A program made the position numbers and the translations under genes. Shown here piece after piece: positions 17,313 through 26,252 of a stretch of DNA of 64,000 nt. The notes below the pieces were generated by a model that saw only the letters and a program-made list of their open reading frames with translations, did not search any database and was not told the origin of the DNA. Position 1 is the first letter of the stretch; every line of letters begins with the position of its first letter. The stretch comes from Flaviramulus sp. (lineage in GTDB: Bacteria; Bacteroidota; Bacteroidia; Flavobacteriales; Flavobacteriaceae), in contig JANQTJ010000040.1 of NCBI GenBank assembly GCA_030731745.1, positions 1 to 64,000 on the forward strand. Reading direction: 5' to 3'.

Positions 17313-19946
17313 ATGCAAATGCCTTTAAAATATGATGCAAGTCAGGTAGAAAATAAGTGGTATGACTACTGGATGAAACACAACTATTTTCATTCAGAAC
17401 CAGATGAAAGAGAGCCATATACCATTGTAATTCCACCACCCAATGTAACTGGTGTATTGCACATGGGACATATGCTTAATAATACTATACAAGATGTATT
17501 AATAAGACGTGCTAGGCTATTGGGTAAAAATGCTTGTTGGGTTCCTGGAACAGATCATGCATCTATAGCAACTGAAGCTAAAGTTGTTGCGAAATTAAAA
17601 GAACAGGGAATTGATAAAAATGATTTATCTCGTGATGAATTTTTAAAACATGCTTGGGATTGGACGAATGAGTATGGTGGAGTGATACTTCAACAGTTAA
17701 AAAAATTAGGGTGTTCATGTGATTGGGACAGAACCAAATTTACCATGGATGATGATATGAGTGAAGCCGTAATTAAGGTTTTTGTTGATTTGTTCAATAA
17801 AGGGTTAATTTATCGTGGTTATAGAATGGTTAATTGGGATCCTGAGGCTAAAACAACGCTTTCTGATGAAGAAGTGATTTATGAAGAGCGCCAAGGAAAC
17901 TTATATTATTTACAATATAAAATTGAAGAAAGTACTGACACACTAACCATAGCTACAACACGTCCTGAAACTATATTTGGAGATACAGCTATTTGTATCA
18001 ATCCTAATGATGAACGCTTTGTTAACTTACGTGGAAAAAAAGCTATTGTGCCTATTAGCAATCGTGTTATCCCAATAATTCAGGATGATTATGTAGATAT
18101 GGAATTTGGTACAGGATGTCTTAAAGTGACGCCAGCACATGATGAAAACGATAAAAATCTTGGAGATAAACATAACTTAGAAGTTATTGATATTTTTAAT
18201 GAAGATGCCTCTTTGAATAGTTTTGGTTTACATTATGAAGGTAAAGATCGTTTTGTTGCAAGAAAAGAGATTGTAAAAGAACTTGAGGAGCACGGTTTTT
18301 TAGTAAAAACTGAAATGCATACCAACAAAGTTGGAACATCTGAAAGAACTAAGGCTGTTATTGAGCCTAGGTTGAGTGATCAGTGGTTTTTAAAAATGGA
18401 AGATTTGGTTAAACCTGCAATAAAGGCGGTATTGGTTGATGAAGACATTAAACTATTTCCAAAGAAATTTGAAAATACTTATCGCCATTGGATGGAAAAT
18501 ATTCGCGATTGGAATATTTCTCGACAATTAATTTGGGGTCAGCAAATACCAGCATATTATTATGGCGATGGTAAAGACGATTTTGTAGTAGCAGAAACAA
18601 TAGAAGAAGCATTAGAATTAGCTAAACAAAAAACAAAGAACCAACAATTAACAATAGCCAACATGCTTCAAGATAATGATGCTTTAGATACTTGGTTTTC
18701 TTCTTGGTTGTGGCCAATGAGTGTTTTTGATGGTATTAGAAATCCTGAAAATAACGATATAAAATATTATTACCCAACCAATGATTTAGTTACAGGACCA
18801 GATATTTTGTTTTTCTGGGTAGCCAGAATGATTATTGCAGGTTATGAATACAAAGGAGAAAAACCTTTTAATAATGTGTATTTAACAGGTTTAGTTCGTG
18901 ATAAGCAACGCCGAAAAATGAGTAAATCATTGGGTAATTCACCTGATGCTCTTAAATTAATAGATAATTATAGTGCCGATGGAGTCCGTGTTGGTTTGTT
19001 GTTAAGCTCTGCCGCAGGAAACGATTTAATGTTTGATGAAACTTTATGCCAACAAGGTAAAGGTTTTGGTAATAAAATTTGGAATGCTTACAGATTGGTA
19101 GATGGCTGGGAAGTTAACCATACAATTCCACAGCCAGAATCTAGTAAAATTGCGATAGCTTGGTACGAATCTAAATTCCAAAAGGCATTAATAGAAATTG
19201 AAGACCACTTTAGTAAATACAGATTAAGCGATGCTTTAATGGCTATTTATAAACTTATTTTCGATGATTTTTGTGGATGGTTTTTAGAAATGATAAAACC
19301 AGCTTATCAACAGCCTATTGATGCTGAAACTTTAAAAAGTGTGATGGCTATTTTTGAGGATAATCTAAAAATAGTGCATCCTTTTATGCCTTTTTTAACT
19401 GAAGATATTTGGCATTACATTAAAGAAAGAACGCCACAAGAAGCATTGATTGTTTCTAAATGGCCAGAATCTAAACCAGTAAACGAAACTATTATTTCAG
19501 AATTTGAATTTGCATCGGAAGTCATTTCTGGAATTAGAAACATTAGAAAAGAAAAAAACATAGTTTTTAAAGATGCTATTGGTTTTTCAGTAATCAATAA
19601 TGAAAAATCACATACAACTTTTGATACGATTATTTCTAAAATGGGAAATTTAGAAGCTATAGATTATGTTAAAGAAGCTATAGAAGGCGCTTTATCCTTT
19701 AGAGTAAAATCTAACGAGTATTTTGTTCCGATGGCAGGTTCCATTGATTTACAAGTTGAAATTAAAAAACTTACTGAAGAATTAAATTACACAGAAGGCT
19801 TTTTAAAATCGGTGCAAAAGAAACTTTCAAACGAACGTTTTGTAGCAGGAGCACCAGAGCAAGTTATAGTAAACGAGCGTAAAAAAGAAGCAGATGCTTT
19901 AGCTAAAATAGAAACGCTTAAAACTAGTTTGGCAAGTTTAGGGTAA
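17313..19946 (+). CDS. valS: Valyl-tRNA synthetase
   Basis: Charges tRNA-Val. 877-aa class I synthetase with the HIGH-type signature HMGH (residues 50-53, after PPPNVTGVL), KMSKS (535-539), the valine-specific editing (CP1) domain including [12 protein letters not shown], the anticodon-binding domain, and the C-terminal coiled-coil arm (about 810-877) typical of ValS. The ATG at 17313 ([10 protein letters not shown]) matches the usual family N-terminus; an upstream in-frame TTG lies within the promoter box. Monocistronic, followed by a hairpin terminator. Confidence 0.97.
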   Translation: MQMPLKYDASQVENKWYDYWMKHNYFHSEPDEREPYTIVIPPPNVTGVLHMGHMLNNTIQDVLIRRARLLGKNACWVPGTDHASIATEAKVVAKLKEQGIDKNDLSRDEFLKHAWDWTNEYGGVILQQLKKLGCSCDWDRTKFTMDDDMSEAVIKVFVDLFNKGLIYRGYRMVNWDPEAKTTLSDEEVIYEERQGNLYYLQYKIEESTDTLTIATTRPETIFGDTAICINPNDERFVNLRGKKAIVPISNRVIPIIQDDYVDMEFGTGCLKVTPAHDENDKNLGDKHNLEVIDIFNEDASLNSFGLHYEGKDRFVARKEIVKELEEHGFLVKTEMHTNKVGTSERTKAVIEPRLSDQWFLKMEDLVKPAIKAVLVDEDIKLFPKKFENTYRHWMENIRDWNISRQLIWGQQIPAYYYGDGKDDFVVAETIEEALELAKQKTKNQQLTIANMLQDNDALDTWFSSWLWPMSVFDGIRNPENNDIKYYYPTNDLVTGPDILFFWVARMIIAGYEYKGEKPFNNVYLTGLVRDKQRRKMSKSLGNSPDALKLIDNYSADGVRVGLLLSSAAGNDLMFDETLCQQGKGFGNKIWNAYRLVDGWEVNHTIPQPESSKIAIAWYESKFQKALIEIEDHFSKYRLSDALMAIYKLIFDDFCGWFLEMIKPAYQQPIDAETLKSVMAIFEDNLKIVHPFMPFLTEDIWHYIKERTPQEALIVSKWPESKPVNETIISEFEFASEVISGIRNIRKEKNIVFKDAIGFSVINNEKSHTTFDTIISKMGNLEAIDYVKEAIEGALSFRVKSNEYFVPMAGSIDLQVEIKKLTEELNYTEGFLKSVQKKLSNERFVAGAPEQVIVNERKKEADALAKIETLKTSLASLG

Positions 19947-19977
19947 AATAATTTTTATTATAATTTATATTTTGATT

Positions 19978-20021
19978 TAAAAAGAAAACCACCAAATTTA
20001 AAACGGTGGTTTTCTTTTCTT
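19978..20021. terminator. Convergent terminator between valS and FKBP gene
   Basis: AAAAGAAAACCACC pairs with GGTGGTTTTCTTTT across an 11-base AT-rich loop. It is placed between two convergent stops and flanked by A/T tracts, so it should act in both directions. Confidence 0.85.
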
Positions 20022-20037
20022 ATAACTAATAAAATTA

Positions 20038-20490
20038 TTAATTGACTGTAATAAGATTGATATCAAAAATTAAAACAGAGCCACCTGGTATTCCTCTAAA
20101 GTTATTATTACCATATCCTAAATGAGCAGGTACTAAAAGTATACCACTTCCGCCTTCTCTAAAGTAAGTAATACCTTCCGTCCAGCCTGCAATAACTTGT
20201 TGTAGGTTAAACGAAATTCCAGCGTCACTACTTTGATCAAAAACTGAACTATCTAAAAAATAGCCCTTGTAAGCAACTGTCACATTATCAATAGCTGTAG
20301 GTTGGGCACCATCACCAAGTTCATCAATTATATAATACAATCCAGAACTACTTTTTTGAGCAGTTAAATTATTATCTGCTAAGTAAGTTTGTATGTCTGC
20401 ATCATTCTTGGACACGTAATCTATAGAGTTCTCATCATTACCACAAGAAGTGATAAAAATTAAAATACATGCTAATAAAGTTAATCTCAT
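20038..20490 (-). CDS. FKBP-type peptidyl-prolyl isomerase lipoprotein
   Basis: 150-aa envelope lipoprotein with a signal sequence ending in lipobox ITSC (Cys16), a short linker and one FKBP domain. Domain landmarks are VTVAYKGYFLDSSVFDQS, QVIAGWTEGI, the hydrophobic LLVPAHLGYG and a terminal VLIFDINLI. It should catalyse proline isomerisation or act as a chaperone in the periplasm. Some gliding-motility proteins of flavobacteria (GldI-like) belong to this group, but the short length and lack of gld neighbours do not support that name here. A -7 box lies at 20507-20514. Confidence 0.9.
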   Translation of the reverse strand: MRLTLLACILIFITSCGNDENSIDYVSKNDADIQTYLADNNLTAQKSSSGLYYIIDELGDGAQPTAIDNVTVAYKGYFLDSSVFDQSSDAGISFNLQQVIAGWTEGITYFREGGSGILLVPAHLGYGNNNFRGIPGGSVLIFDINLITVN

Positions 20491-20506
20491 TTGGTCTTTT
20501 TTTAAG

Positions 20507-20514
20507 CAAATATA
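20507..20514 (-). promoter_or_regulatory. -7 promoter box of FKBP lipoprotein
   Basis: Minus-strand TATATTTG, a perfect TAnnTTTG match, 17 bases before the ATG. Confidence 0.5.
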
Positions 20515-21219
20515 GAATAAATGCTATTGGTTGAAAATCTTTTTAAAATTTAGATAAACAATATTATTTATAATCTACTTTATAACTTTTAAAAATAAAA
20601 TCCTGTAAATTATTTGTTTTCAATGCTTTATATCTATCTGGAGAGCATGTTTTAATATTAAGGCTTAACCATATATAATTGAATTATTTACAATGATTAA
20701 CTAAACCAGTATATCTTTCAGTTAATAAGGTCATGCTTTATATTTTAATAATAATTTTTGGTTTTTTTAAATTATTAATTTTTTTAGAAGAAGATAATTT
20801 TTTTTACTCTGCTTGAAATAGAATCTTCCATCTTACGAGAGTTCTCAGGTTCAATTCAACTTCTTTTTAGAGAGAACTTTCAGCCTTTTTGGTTTTAAGG
20901 TTTATATGTCTACTTTAAAGTAATTAATTACATTTGAACAAAAATTAATATTTAAATACCATAAGTAAAAATTCAAATTTAATTTAAAAATTTTTAAATT
21001 CAGAAAACTACACAAAAAATAAGAAATGAAAAAGATTCGTATATTCTATATTTTAATGTTATTTTTTTTAATAAACTTTCTTTTTGGATGAAAACACTAA
21101 AGAGTCTTGAAGTTATAAAATAGTAAAAAAATAAATATTTGAGTTAGTGTTTAGTTGAGTTGAATTTTCCAGAGGAAGTTAGATTTAACTTTTTCTGGAA
21201 TTTTTTTAAAAGAAATATT
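20515..21219. other. AT-rich intergenic region, no convincing gene
   Basis: About 700 bases dense in stop codons on both strands. One 21-codon frame at 21026-21091 looks like an isolated signal peptide (MKKIRIFYILMLFF..., ending LFG then TGA) with nothing behind it. An inverted pair AGTTCTC/GAGAACT near 20850-20880 may be a weak hairpin. It may be debris of a lost gene, but no coding trace long enough to name was found. Confidence 0.35.
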
Positions 21220-22125
21220 ATGTCTAGAATAGTATGTTTTGGAGAAGTGTTATGGGACGTATTCCCTACACATAAAAAAATTGGTGGTGCGCCTTTAAAT
21301 GTTGCTAATAGATTACAAGCATTAGGTAATGAAGTTACCATGATTAGCGCTATTGGAGAAGGTGAAAATGGTGAAAAATTACTTAATTACATTAAGGAGG
21401 TAGGTATTAACCCTAGTTGTATTCAAGTTCATAACGAATATAAAACAGGCAAGGTAAAAGTCATGCTGAATGAAAAAGGGTCTGCATCTTACGATATTAA
21501 ATACCCGAGGGCTTGGGATAAAATAAGGTTAACAGAAATAAATAAGAGTGCTGTTAAAGATTCCGACGCCTTTGTTTTTGGTAGTCTTGCAGCAAGAGAT
21601 GAAAGTTCAAGAAATACCTTATTCAAACTCATAGAACTTGCCAAATACAAAATTTTCGATTTAAACCTAAGACCTCCATATTATACAAAGGAGCTTTTAA
21701 TAAAATTGATGAATGAAGCCGATTTTATTAAGTTTAATGATGATGAGCTATACGAAGTAAGTCAGTATTTAGGTTCTAAATACCGTTCTATGGAACAGAA
21801 TATTAGATTAATTTCTGAGAAAACAAATACGAAACATATTTGCGTGACTAAAGGACATCATGGAGCTGTTTTATTATATGATGACAAGTTTTATTACAAC
21901 AGCGGCTATCTTATAAAAGTGATTGATACTGTTGGAGCAGGTGATTCATTTTTAGGATCATTAATAAGTAAATTATTATACAAAGTGAACCCACTACTAA
22001 ATAAAGTGAACCCACAAGAAGCGATAGATTTTGCATGTGCAGTTGGCGCTATGGTTGCACAAAGTGAAGGGGCTAATCCTAAAATAACTGAATCAGAAAT
22101 AAGAAAATTTATATATCCTTATTAA
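21220..22125 (+). CDS. PfkB-family carbohydrate kinase (fructokinase-like)
   Basis: 301-aa cytoplasmic sugar kinase of the ribokinase/PfkB family. The N-terminal GGAPLNVANRLQALG substrate motif and the C-terminal anion-hole/catalytic motif DTVGAGDSFLGSL (catalytic Asp) are both intact. The GGAPLNVA pattern is typical of fructokinases. The ATG at 21220 (MSRIVCFGEV) is the expected family start. Odd feature: an in-frame 21-base tandem near-duplication at 21982-22015 gives KVNPLLN followed by KVNPQEA. Single gene between two long non-coding stretches; the sugar substrate is not certain. Confidence 0.88.
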   Translation: MSRIVCFGEVLWDVFPTHKKIGGAPLNVANRLQALGNEVTMISAIGEGENGEKLLNYIKEVGINPSCIQVHNEYKTGKVKVMLNEKGSASYDIKYPRAWDKIRLTEINKSAVKDSDAFVFGSLAARDESSRNTLFKLIELAKYKIFDLNLRPPYYTKELLIKLMNEADFIKFNDDELYEVSQYLGSKYRSMEQNIRLISEKTNTKHICVTKGHHGAVLLYDDKFYYNSGYLIKVIDTVGAGDSFLGSLISKLLYKVNPLLNKVNPQEAIDFACAVGAMVAQSEGANPKITESEIRKFIYPY

Positions 22126-22595
22126 AATAATATTAATAATAATAGGCAATGTTAATTGAAGTTTTTTTGAAGCTAGCACCTTGATCTTTTAAATACTTTG
22201 TTTTAGATATCTGAACTAATTATTTGGATTTTTAAAACGGATGAAAACTTTTTCAATTAAAACAATAAAAGGTTCAACATTTATTTTTTAATTTCAATTA
22301 AACGAGATTTAGAAACATTTTGTGTTTGAGATTTTTATTTAACTTCAATTGGGCTAAGAATAGATTAACTATTAATCAAAAATCTATAAATATTTGATTA
22401 ATTATTTTAAAGCGTTTATCATACTTATAATTAATATTCTATCATTATGTATAATATTTAGATTATTGGTAATGAAAAGCAAAAATATATAAATAACCCA
22501 ACTAATTGAAATTCATTTAGTTGTGTTTTTTTTTGGAGTCAAAGGGAGTGATATCAAACTATTTTTATTACGATTTGAATATTATGTATAAAAAC
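22126..22595. other. AT-rich intergenic region downstream of pfkB
   Basis: About 470 bases with no supported gene. The only structure I can see is a small hairpin followed by a T run at 22497-22534. Confidence 0.35.
22497..22534 (+). terminator. Possible rho-independent terminator
   Basis: CAACTAA (22499-22505) pairs with TTAGTTG (22517-22523), followed by a run of nine T residues (22526-22534). It is oriented for plus-strand transcripts, but lies 370 bases beyond pfkB, so which transcript it ends is unclear. Confidence 0.4.
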
Positions 22596-22629
22596 AAAAC
22601 CCTCTAAATTTCTTTAAAGGGTTTAAGTT
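22596..22629 (-). terminator. ssrA: Terminator of ssrA
   Basis: On the minus strand AAACCCTTTAAA and TTTAGAGGGTTT form a stem with one mismatch, followed by TGTTTTT. It begins directly after the tmRNA 3' end. Confidence 0.75.
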
Positions 22630-22633
22630 TCTA

Positions 22634-23028
22634 TTGTGGAGTCGGAGAGAATCGAACTCTCGTCCAAACAAGTAACAAAAAGGCTTTCTACACGTTTATT
22701 CTTTTCTTGGGTTTTCGATTAAAAGCTGGTTAAAGACAACCTACTTTTAACTTAGCTTCTTTAGTTTCAAAAGTAAATCAAAGCATTCTACTCTCTATGT
22801 TAACATTTACGATGCCTCAAAAAGGAACGCCGTTAACCAAGGCTTTCCGGAGACATAAAGCTTGTACACCTTGTGTACCTAGGCTAATCTTACTAAAATT
22901 CAGATTAAGCAGCTAAAGCGTAGTTATTCTCGCCGTTTAAAGTTCGATTTGGTCTTTTAGGTGTTTCAAAATCATTGCACCACGTGCTTACCATCCCATT
23001 AATCTCGCTGTCAAAACCAGTCGACCCC
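22634..23028 (-). ncRNA. ssrA: Transfer-messenger RNA (tmRNA)
   Basis: Rescues stalled ribosomes and tags the nascent peptide. The 5' end GGGGTCGACTGGTTTTGACA and the 3' T-arm/acceptor GGTTCGA-type segment (GAGAGTTCGATTCTCTC) followed by CGACTCCA form the tRNA-like domain. The acceptor stem GGGGTCG pairs with CGACTCC including one G-U. The tag frame at 22905-22934 reads GENNYALAA followed by TAA, the typical flavobacterial tag. The genomic bases after the discriminator A are CAA, not CCA, so the CCA end must be added enzymatically. Length is about 395 nt, one-piece tmRNA. Confidence 0.96.
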
Positions 23029-23047
23029 ATTAATAAAATGTATTTTG

Positions 23048-23121
23048 GCGTTACCCTAAAGGGTCAGGCTTTTCGCTATATCTTTTTTGCTTTTATGTCA
23101 AAAAAGGATGTTGCTACAATC
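23048..23121 (-). repeat. Intergenic hairpin repeat, copy 1 (upstream of ssrA)
   Basis: On the minus strand: GATTGTAGCAACATCC (23106-23121), a T-rich spacer, then AAAAAGATATAGCGAAAAGC and a small hairpin ACCCTTTAGGGT, ending AACGCC. The two blocks match copy 2 at 26040-26181 in the same order (11 of 16 and 17 of 20 positions by eye). It lies between the ssrA gene and the apparent ssrA promoter at 23136-23169, so it may be part of the pre-tmRNA leader. Confidence 0.6.
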
Positions 23122-23135
23122 CTTAACTCAGCCTG

Positions 23136-23169
23136 CAAAGGTACCAAAAAGTTTGTACAACCATGCAAA
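23136..23169 (-). promoter_or_regulatory. ssrA: Probable ssrA promoter
   Basis: On the minus strand TTTG (23166-23169), 22 bases, then TACCTTTG (23136-23143), a perfect -33/-7 pair within the known spacing range. It predicts a transcript start near 23131, about 100 nt upstream of mature tmRNA, so RNase P-type 5' processing would be needed. The only other gene nearby on this strand is ssrA. Confidence 0.5.
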
Positions 23170-23241
23170 TCCATGTATTTTAGTGCAAAATTTATACCAG
23201 CTTATTTTTAACTAAACAAATACCTCAATAATCTTATTATT

Positions 23242-24447
23242 ATGAAATTCGCAATCATAAAAGAACGTAAAAATCCACCAGATCGCCGTGTAGTATTTTC
23301 ACCATTAAAATTAGAAGCAGCTAAAAAACAATACCCAGAAGCTTATTTTAAGGTAGAAACCTCAGATATTCGCGTATTTTCAGATGCTGAATATTCAAAA
23401 CTGGGGTTTGAAGTTTCAGATAATGTTTCAGATTGTGATGTGATGATTGGCGTAAAAGAAGTCCCAATTGAAGCACTTATTCCGAACAAAAAATATTTTT
23501 TCTTTTCACACACCATAAAAAAACAGCCCTATAACAGAAAACTTTTAAAAGCTATTTTAGATAAAAATATCGAATTATACGATCACGAAACTATAGTTAA
23601 CGCAAAAGGTTATCGTTTAATAGGTTTTGGGCGTTATGCAGGCATTGTTGGTACTTACAATGGATTTAGAGCATGGGGTTTAAAACACAATACATGGTAT
23701 TTACCTAAAGCCGGGCCATTACCAAATCAAGAAGCTTTAATTAATGAGCTAAATAAAATACAACTACCAAAAATTAAAATATTACTAACAGGTAGTGGTA
23801 AAGTAGCTAACGGAGTACAAGAAATGCTAGATGCGATGGTTATTAAAAGAGTTTTACCTGATGCTTATTTAAATATAACTTTTAATGAGCCAGTTTACTG
23901 TAAAATTGATGTTTTAGATTACAATAAACGTAAAGATGGAGTTGTAAAAGATATTTATGATTTTTATAATAATCCTCAAGATTATGTATCTGATTTTATG
24001 CGTTTTGCGAAAGTGACCGATTATTACGTTGCGGGACATTTTTATGGTGATGGCTCACCATTTTTGTATACTCGAACTGATGTAAAATCGAAAGATTTTA
24101 ATATTAAAGTGGTTGCAGATATTAGTTGTGATGTAGACGGACCAGTAGCCACAACATTACGGGCATCAACTATAGCAGATCCCATTTATGGTTACAACCC
24201 TCAAACTGAAACTGAAATAGATTATAAAGATGAAAATGCCATTGTTGTTATGGCTGTTGATAATTTACCATGTGAATTACCACAAGATGCTAGCAAAGGT
24301 TTTGGTGAGCAGTTTTTACAACATGTTATTCCTGCTTTTTTTAACAATGATGCCAATGGTATTTTACAACGTGCTAAAATTACCGAAAACGGAAAGTTGA
24401 CAGAGCGTTTTAGTTATTTGCAAAATTATGTGGATGGTTTGGAGTGA
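23242..24447 (+). CDS. NAD(P)-dependent oxidoreductase, alanine/saccharopine dehydrogenase-like
   Basis: 401-aa cytoplasmic enzyme of the AlaDH/PNT and lysine-forming saccharopine dehydrogenase superfamily. The N-terminal substrate domain has KERKNPPDRRVVFSP and FFFSHTIKKQPYN. The C-terminal Rossmann half has ILLTGSGKVANGVQEML as its nucleotide-binding glycine loop and DISCDVDGPVATT. The family is common and single-copy in flavobacteria; whether the substrate is alanine, saccharopine or another amino acid is not established. ATG start. The DUF1801 gene follows after 15 bases on the same strand. Confidence 0.82.
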   Translation: MKFAIIKERKNPPDRRVVFSPLKLEAAKKQYPEAYFKVETSDIRVFSDAEYSKLGFEVSDNVSDCDVMIGVKEVPIEALIPNKKYFFFSHTIKKQPYNRKLLKAILDKNIELYDHETIVNAKGYRLIGFGRYAGIVGTYNGFRAWGLKHNTWYLPKAGPLPNQEALINELNKIQLPKIKILLTGSGKVANGVQEMLDAMVIKRVLPDAYLNITFNEPVYCKIDVLDYNKRKDGVVKDIYDFYNNPQDYVSDFMRFAKVTDYYVAGHFYGDGSPFLYTRTDVKSKDFNIKVVADISCDVDGPVATTLRASTIADPIYGYNPQTETEIDYKDENAIVVMAVDNLPCELPQDASKGFGEQFLQHVIPAFFNNDANGILQRAKITENGKLTERFSYLQNYVDGLE

Positions 24448-24462
24448 ACCTTAAATTTTTAT

Positions 24463-24843
24463 ATGAGCGAAATGAATCCTGCTGAAACATACATATTAAA
24501 ACAAATAGAACCATATAGAACGATATTATTGCAACTACAAAGTGTTATTGAAGCTACTGTTCCAAATGCTGAGTTGTTATATAAATGGAAAATACCTTTT
24601 TATTATTGTAATGGCGTTCCTTTATGTTTTTTAAATCAATCTAAAGATTATGTAGATTTAGCCTTTTGGCATTTTGAGGCCATGGAAAATCATACAGAAT
24701 ATTTTATTGATGATAATAGAAAATCCATACGATCGTTACGTTATAAAGCGGTTGATGATATAAACGATGATGTTATTTTTTATATTTTAAAAAAACAACT
24801 TCAAATTAATACCAATCCGTTTAAATTAATTAGAAAGAAATAA
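24463..24843 (+). CDS. DUF1801 domain protein (YdhG-like)
   Basis: 126-aa cytoplasmic protein filling one DUF1801 domain. Recognisable features are the start AETYILKQIEPYRTILLQL, the central YKWKIPFYY and the AFWHFE block, then SIRSLRYKA. The domain has a SufE/YdhG-like small alpha/beta fold and no proven function. ATG start, probably cotranscribed with the dehydrogenase 15 bases upstream. Convergent with the CDGSH gene, whose stop is 8 bases away. Confidence 0.85.
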   Translation: MSEMNPAETYILKQIEPYRTILLQLQSVIEATVPNAELLYKWKIPFYYCNGVPLCFLNQSKDYVDLAFWHFEAMENHTEYFIDDNRKSIRSLRYKAVDDINDDVIFYILKKQLQINTNPFKLIRKK

Positions 24844-24851
24844 TTTACATA

Positions 24852-25091
24852 TTATTGGTTGTGAGAACCATCACAATAAGGTGGGTTTTTGGTTTCTTTA
24901 CAAGTACACAAATAGGCGGTTTTGTCTTCCTCAACAGAAAAAGCTAATGATGGTGTTGCTTTAACAGCTCTGTGAGATCCATTACAAAATGGTTGATTTT
25001 CACTGTGTCCACAAGTGCACCATGCATATTTTTTATTTGCTTCTAATTCACATTTTATAGGTGTATCTCCACCACGCGTATTATTTTCCAT
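24852..25091 (-). CDS. Tandem CDGSH iron-sulfur protein
   Basis: 79-aa protein carrying two CDGSH-type 2Fe-2S sites in one chain: CTCGHSENQPFCNGSH (Cys25, Cys27, Cys36, His40) and CTCKETKNPPYCDGSH (Cys62, Cys64, Cys73, His77). Both have the 3Cys-1His ligand set of mitoNEET relatives; the first has Asn in place of Asp. No membrane segment is present, so it is a soluble, electron- or cluster-transfer-type protein resembling the tandem Miner2 class. ATG start. KdsA lies 32 bases upstream on the same strand, so the two may be cotranscribed. Confidence 0.9.
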   Translation of the reverse strand: MENNTRGGDTPIKCELEANKKYAWCTCGHSENQPFCNGSHRAVKATPSLAFSVEEDKTAYLCTCKETKNPPYCDGSHNQ

Positions 25092-25123
25092 AGGGTAATT
25101 ATTTTTTACTAATATACACTTTA

Positions 25124-25942
25124 TTACAAACTATTGATGGTTTTTCTTATGGCTACTAAGTTTGTGAGTAATTTTTCTAAATTATCTAAATGTAGCATAT
25201 TAGCGCCATCACTTTTTGCATTAGCAGGATCAAAATGAGTTTCAATAAATAAGCCATCTACATTATTTACTATACCTGCTCTGGCAATGGTTTCTATCAT
25301 ATCTGGTCGTCCGCCTGTAATACCTTCAGATTGATTAGGTTGTTGTAAAGAGTGTGTAACATCTAAAACAGTTGGGGCAAACTTCCTCATTGTTGGAATG
25401 CCTCTAAAATCTACAATCATATCTTGGTAGCCAAACATGGTACCTCTATCTGTAATCCATACGTTATTATTGCCAGAGTCTTTTACTTTTTGAACAGCGT
25501 GTTTCATGGATTCTGGACTCATGAATTGTCCTTTTTTTAAATTCACTACCTTACCGGTCTCTGCTGCTGCAACAACTAAATCGGTTTGCCGGACTAAAAA
25601 CGCAGGAATTTGTAAAACATCAACATATTGAGCAGCCAAATCTGCATCTGAAATCTCATGAATATCAGTTACCGTTGGTATATCAAAAGTTTCTGAAACT
25701 TTTTTTAGAATTTTTAAAGCTTTTTCGTCCCCAATACCCGTAAAACTATCAACGCGGCTACGATTTGCTTTTTTAAAACTGCCTTTAAATACATAAGGGA
25801 TCTCTAGTTTATTAGTAATTTTAACTACCTTTTCTGCAATGCGTAAAGCCATTTCTTCACCTTCAATGGCACAAGGACCACATAATAGAAAGAAATTTTT
25901 GGCATCGGTATGTTTTATTTTTGGGATGTTTTGCAGATTCAT
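25124..25942 (-). CDS. kdsA: 3-deoxy-8-phosphooctulonate synthase KdsA
   Basis: Condenses arabinose-5-phosphate with phosphoenolpyruvate to Kdo-8-phosphate for the LPS inner core. 272-aa TIM barrel. Visible motifs are LCGPCAIE, KGSFKKANRSR, PTVTDIHE, LQIPAFLVRQTDL, the PEP/metal-site NLKKGQFMSP, and VTHSLQQPN. The LCGPCAIE start has a cysteine, typical of either metal-dependent or -independent enzymes, so the metal class is not decided. ATG start; a -7 box TATCTTTG lies at 25961-25968. With lpxK it shows a Kdo-lipid A pathway. Confidence 0.95.
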   Translation of the reverse strand: MNLQNIPKIKHTDAKNFFLLCGPCAIEGEEMALRIAEKVVKITNKLEIPYVFKGSFKKANRSRVDSFTGIGDEKALKILKKVSETFDIPTVTDIHEISDADLAAQYVDVLQIPAFLVRQTDLVVAAAETGKVVNLKKGQFMSPESMKHAVQKVKDSGNNNVWITDRGTMFGYQDMIVDFRGIPTMRKFAPTVLDVTHSLQQPNQSEGITGGRPDMIETIARAGIVNNVDGLFIETHFDPANAKSDGANMLHLDNLEKLLTNLVAIRKTINSL

Positions 25943-25960
25943 AACTTAAATTTAATGCAG

Positions 25961-25968
25961 CAAAGATA
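25961..25968 (-). promoter_or_regulatory. kdsA: -7 promoter box of kdsA
   Basis: Minus-strand TATCTTTG, a perfect TAnnTTTG match, 18 bases before the kdsA ATG. Confidence 0.5.
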
Positions 25969-26039
25969 AGATTAATGATTTATAAATATATTCACTTTTT
26001 AAACGGAATATTTTAATAAGAATTGTTAGGTGCATAAGC

Positions 26040-26181
26040 GATAGAAACGGCATCCTTTTTACCTTATTGTTAAAAATATTTTTAGTTTTTAACCTATTGA
26101 TTATTAAGATTAAAGGTGTTTTAGGTAAAAAGATATAGTGGATAGCGCGCCTTTTTTTTACAACAAAAAAAAAGGGATGCC
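26040..26181 (+). repeat. Intergenic hairpin repeat, copy 2 (upstream of typA)
   Basis: Starts GATAGAAACGGCATCC (26040-26055). CTTTTTACC (26055-26063) pairs with GGTAAAAAG (26124-26132), and the outer GGCATCC (26049-26055) pairs with GGATGCC (26175-26181). A 14-base perfect palindrome TAAAAATATTTTTA sits in the middle (26071-26084). AAAAAGATATAGTGGATAGC (26127-26146) matches copy 1 at 23048-23121. The element fills most of the gap between divergent kdsA and typA. Confidence 0.6.
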
Positions 26182-26221
26182 CAAAAAAATATTATTACAT
26201 TAATTATCCATTATTTATAAC

Positions 26222-26229
26222 TACCTTTG
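26222..26229 (+). promoter_or_regulatory. typA: -7 promoter box of typA
   Basis: TACCTTTG, a perfect TAnnTTTG match, 23 bases before the typA ATG. The same octamer is used at ssrA. Confidence 0.55.
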
Positions 26230-26252
26230 CACGCTTAAAATAAGGCACTATT

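Noticed and set aside
20820-20890. Possible tRNA because of GGTTCAATTC
   Set aside because: No T-stem, anticodon or acceptor stem could be built around it.
21026-21091. 21-codon signal-peptide-like frame
   Set aside because: Too short and followed by stops; kept only as a note on the intergenic region.
22975-23211. Plus-strand frame of 78 codons across the ssrA 5' region
   Set aside because: It lies antisense to the tmRNA and its promoter; the RNA explains the sequence.
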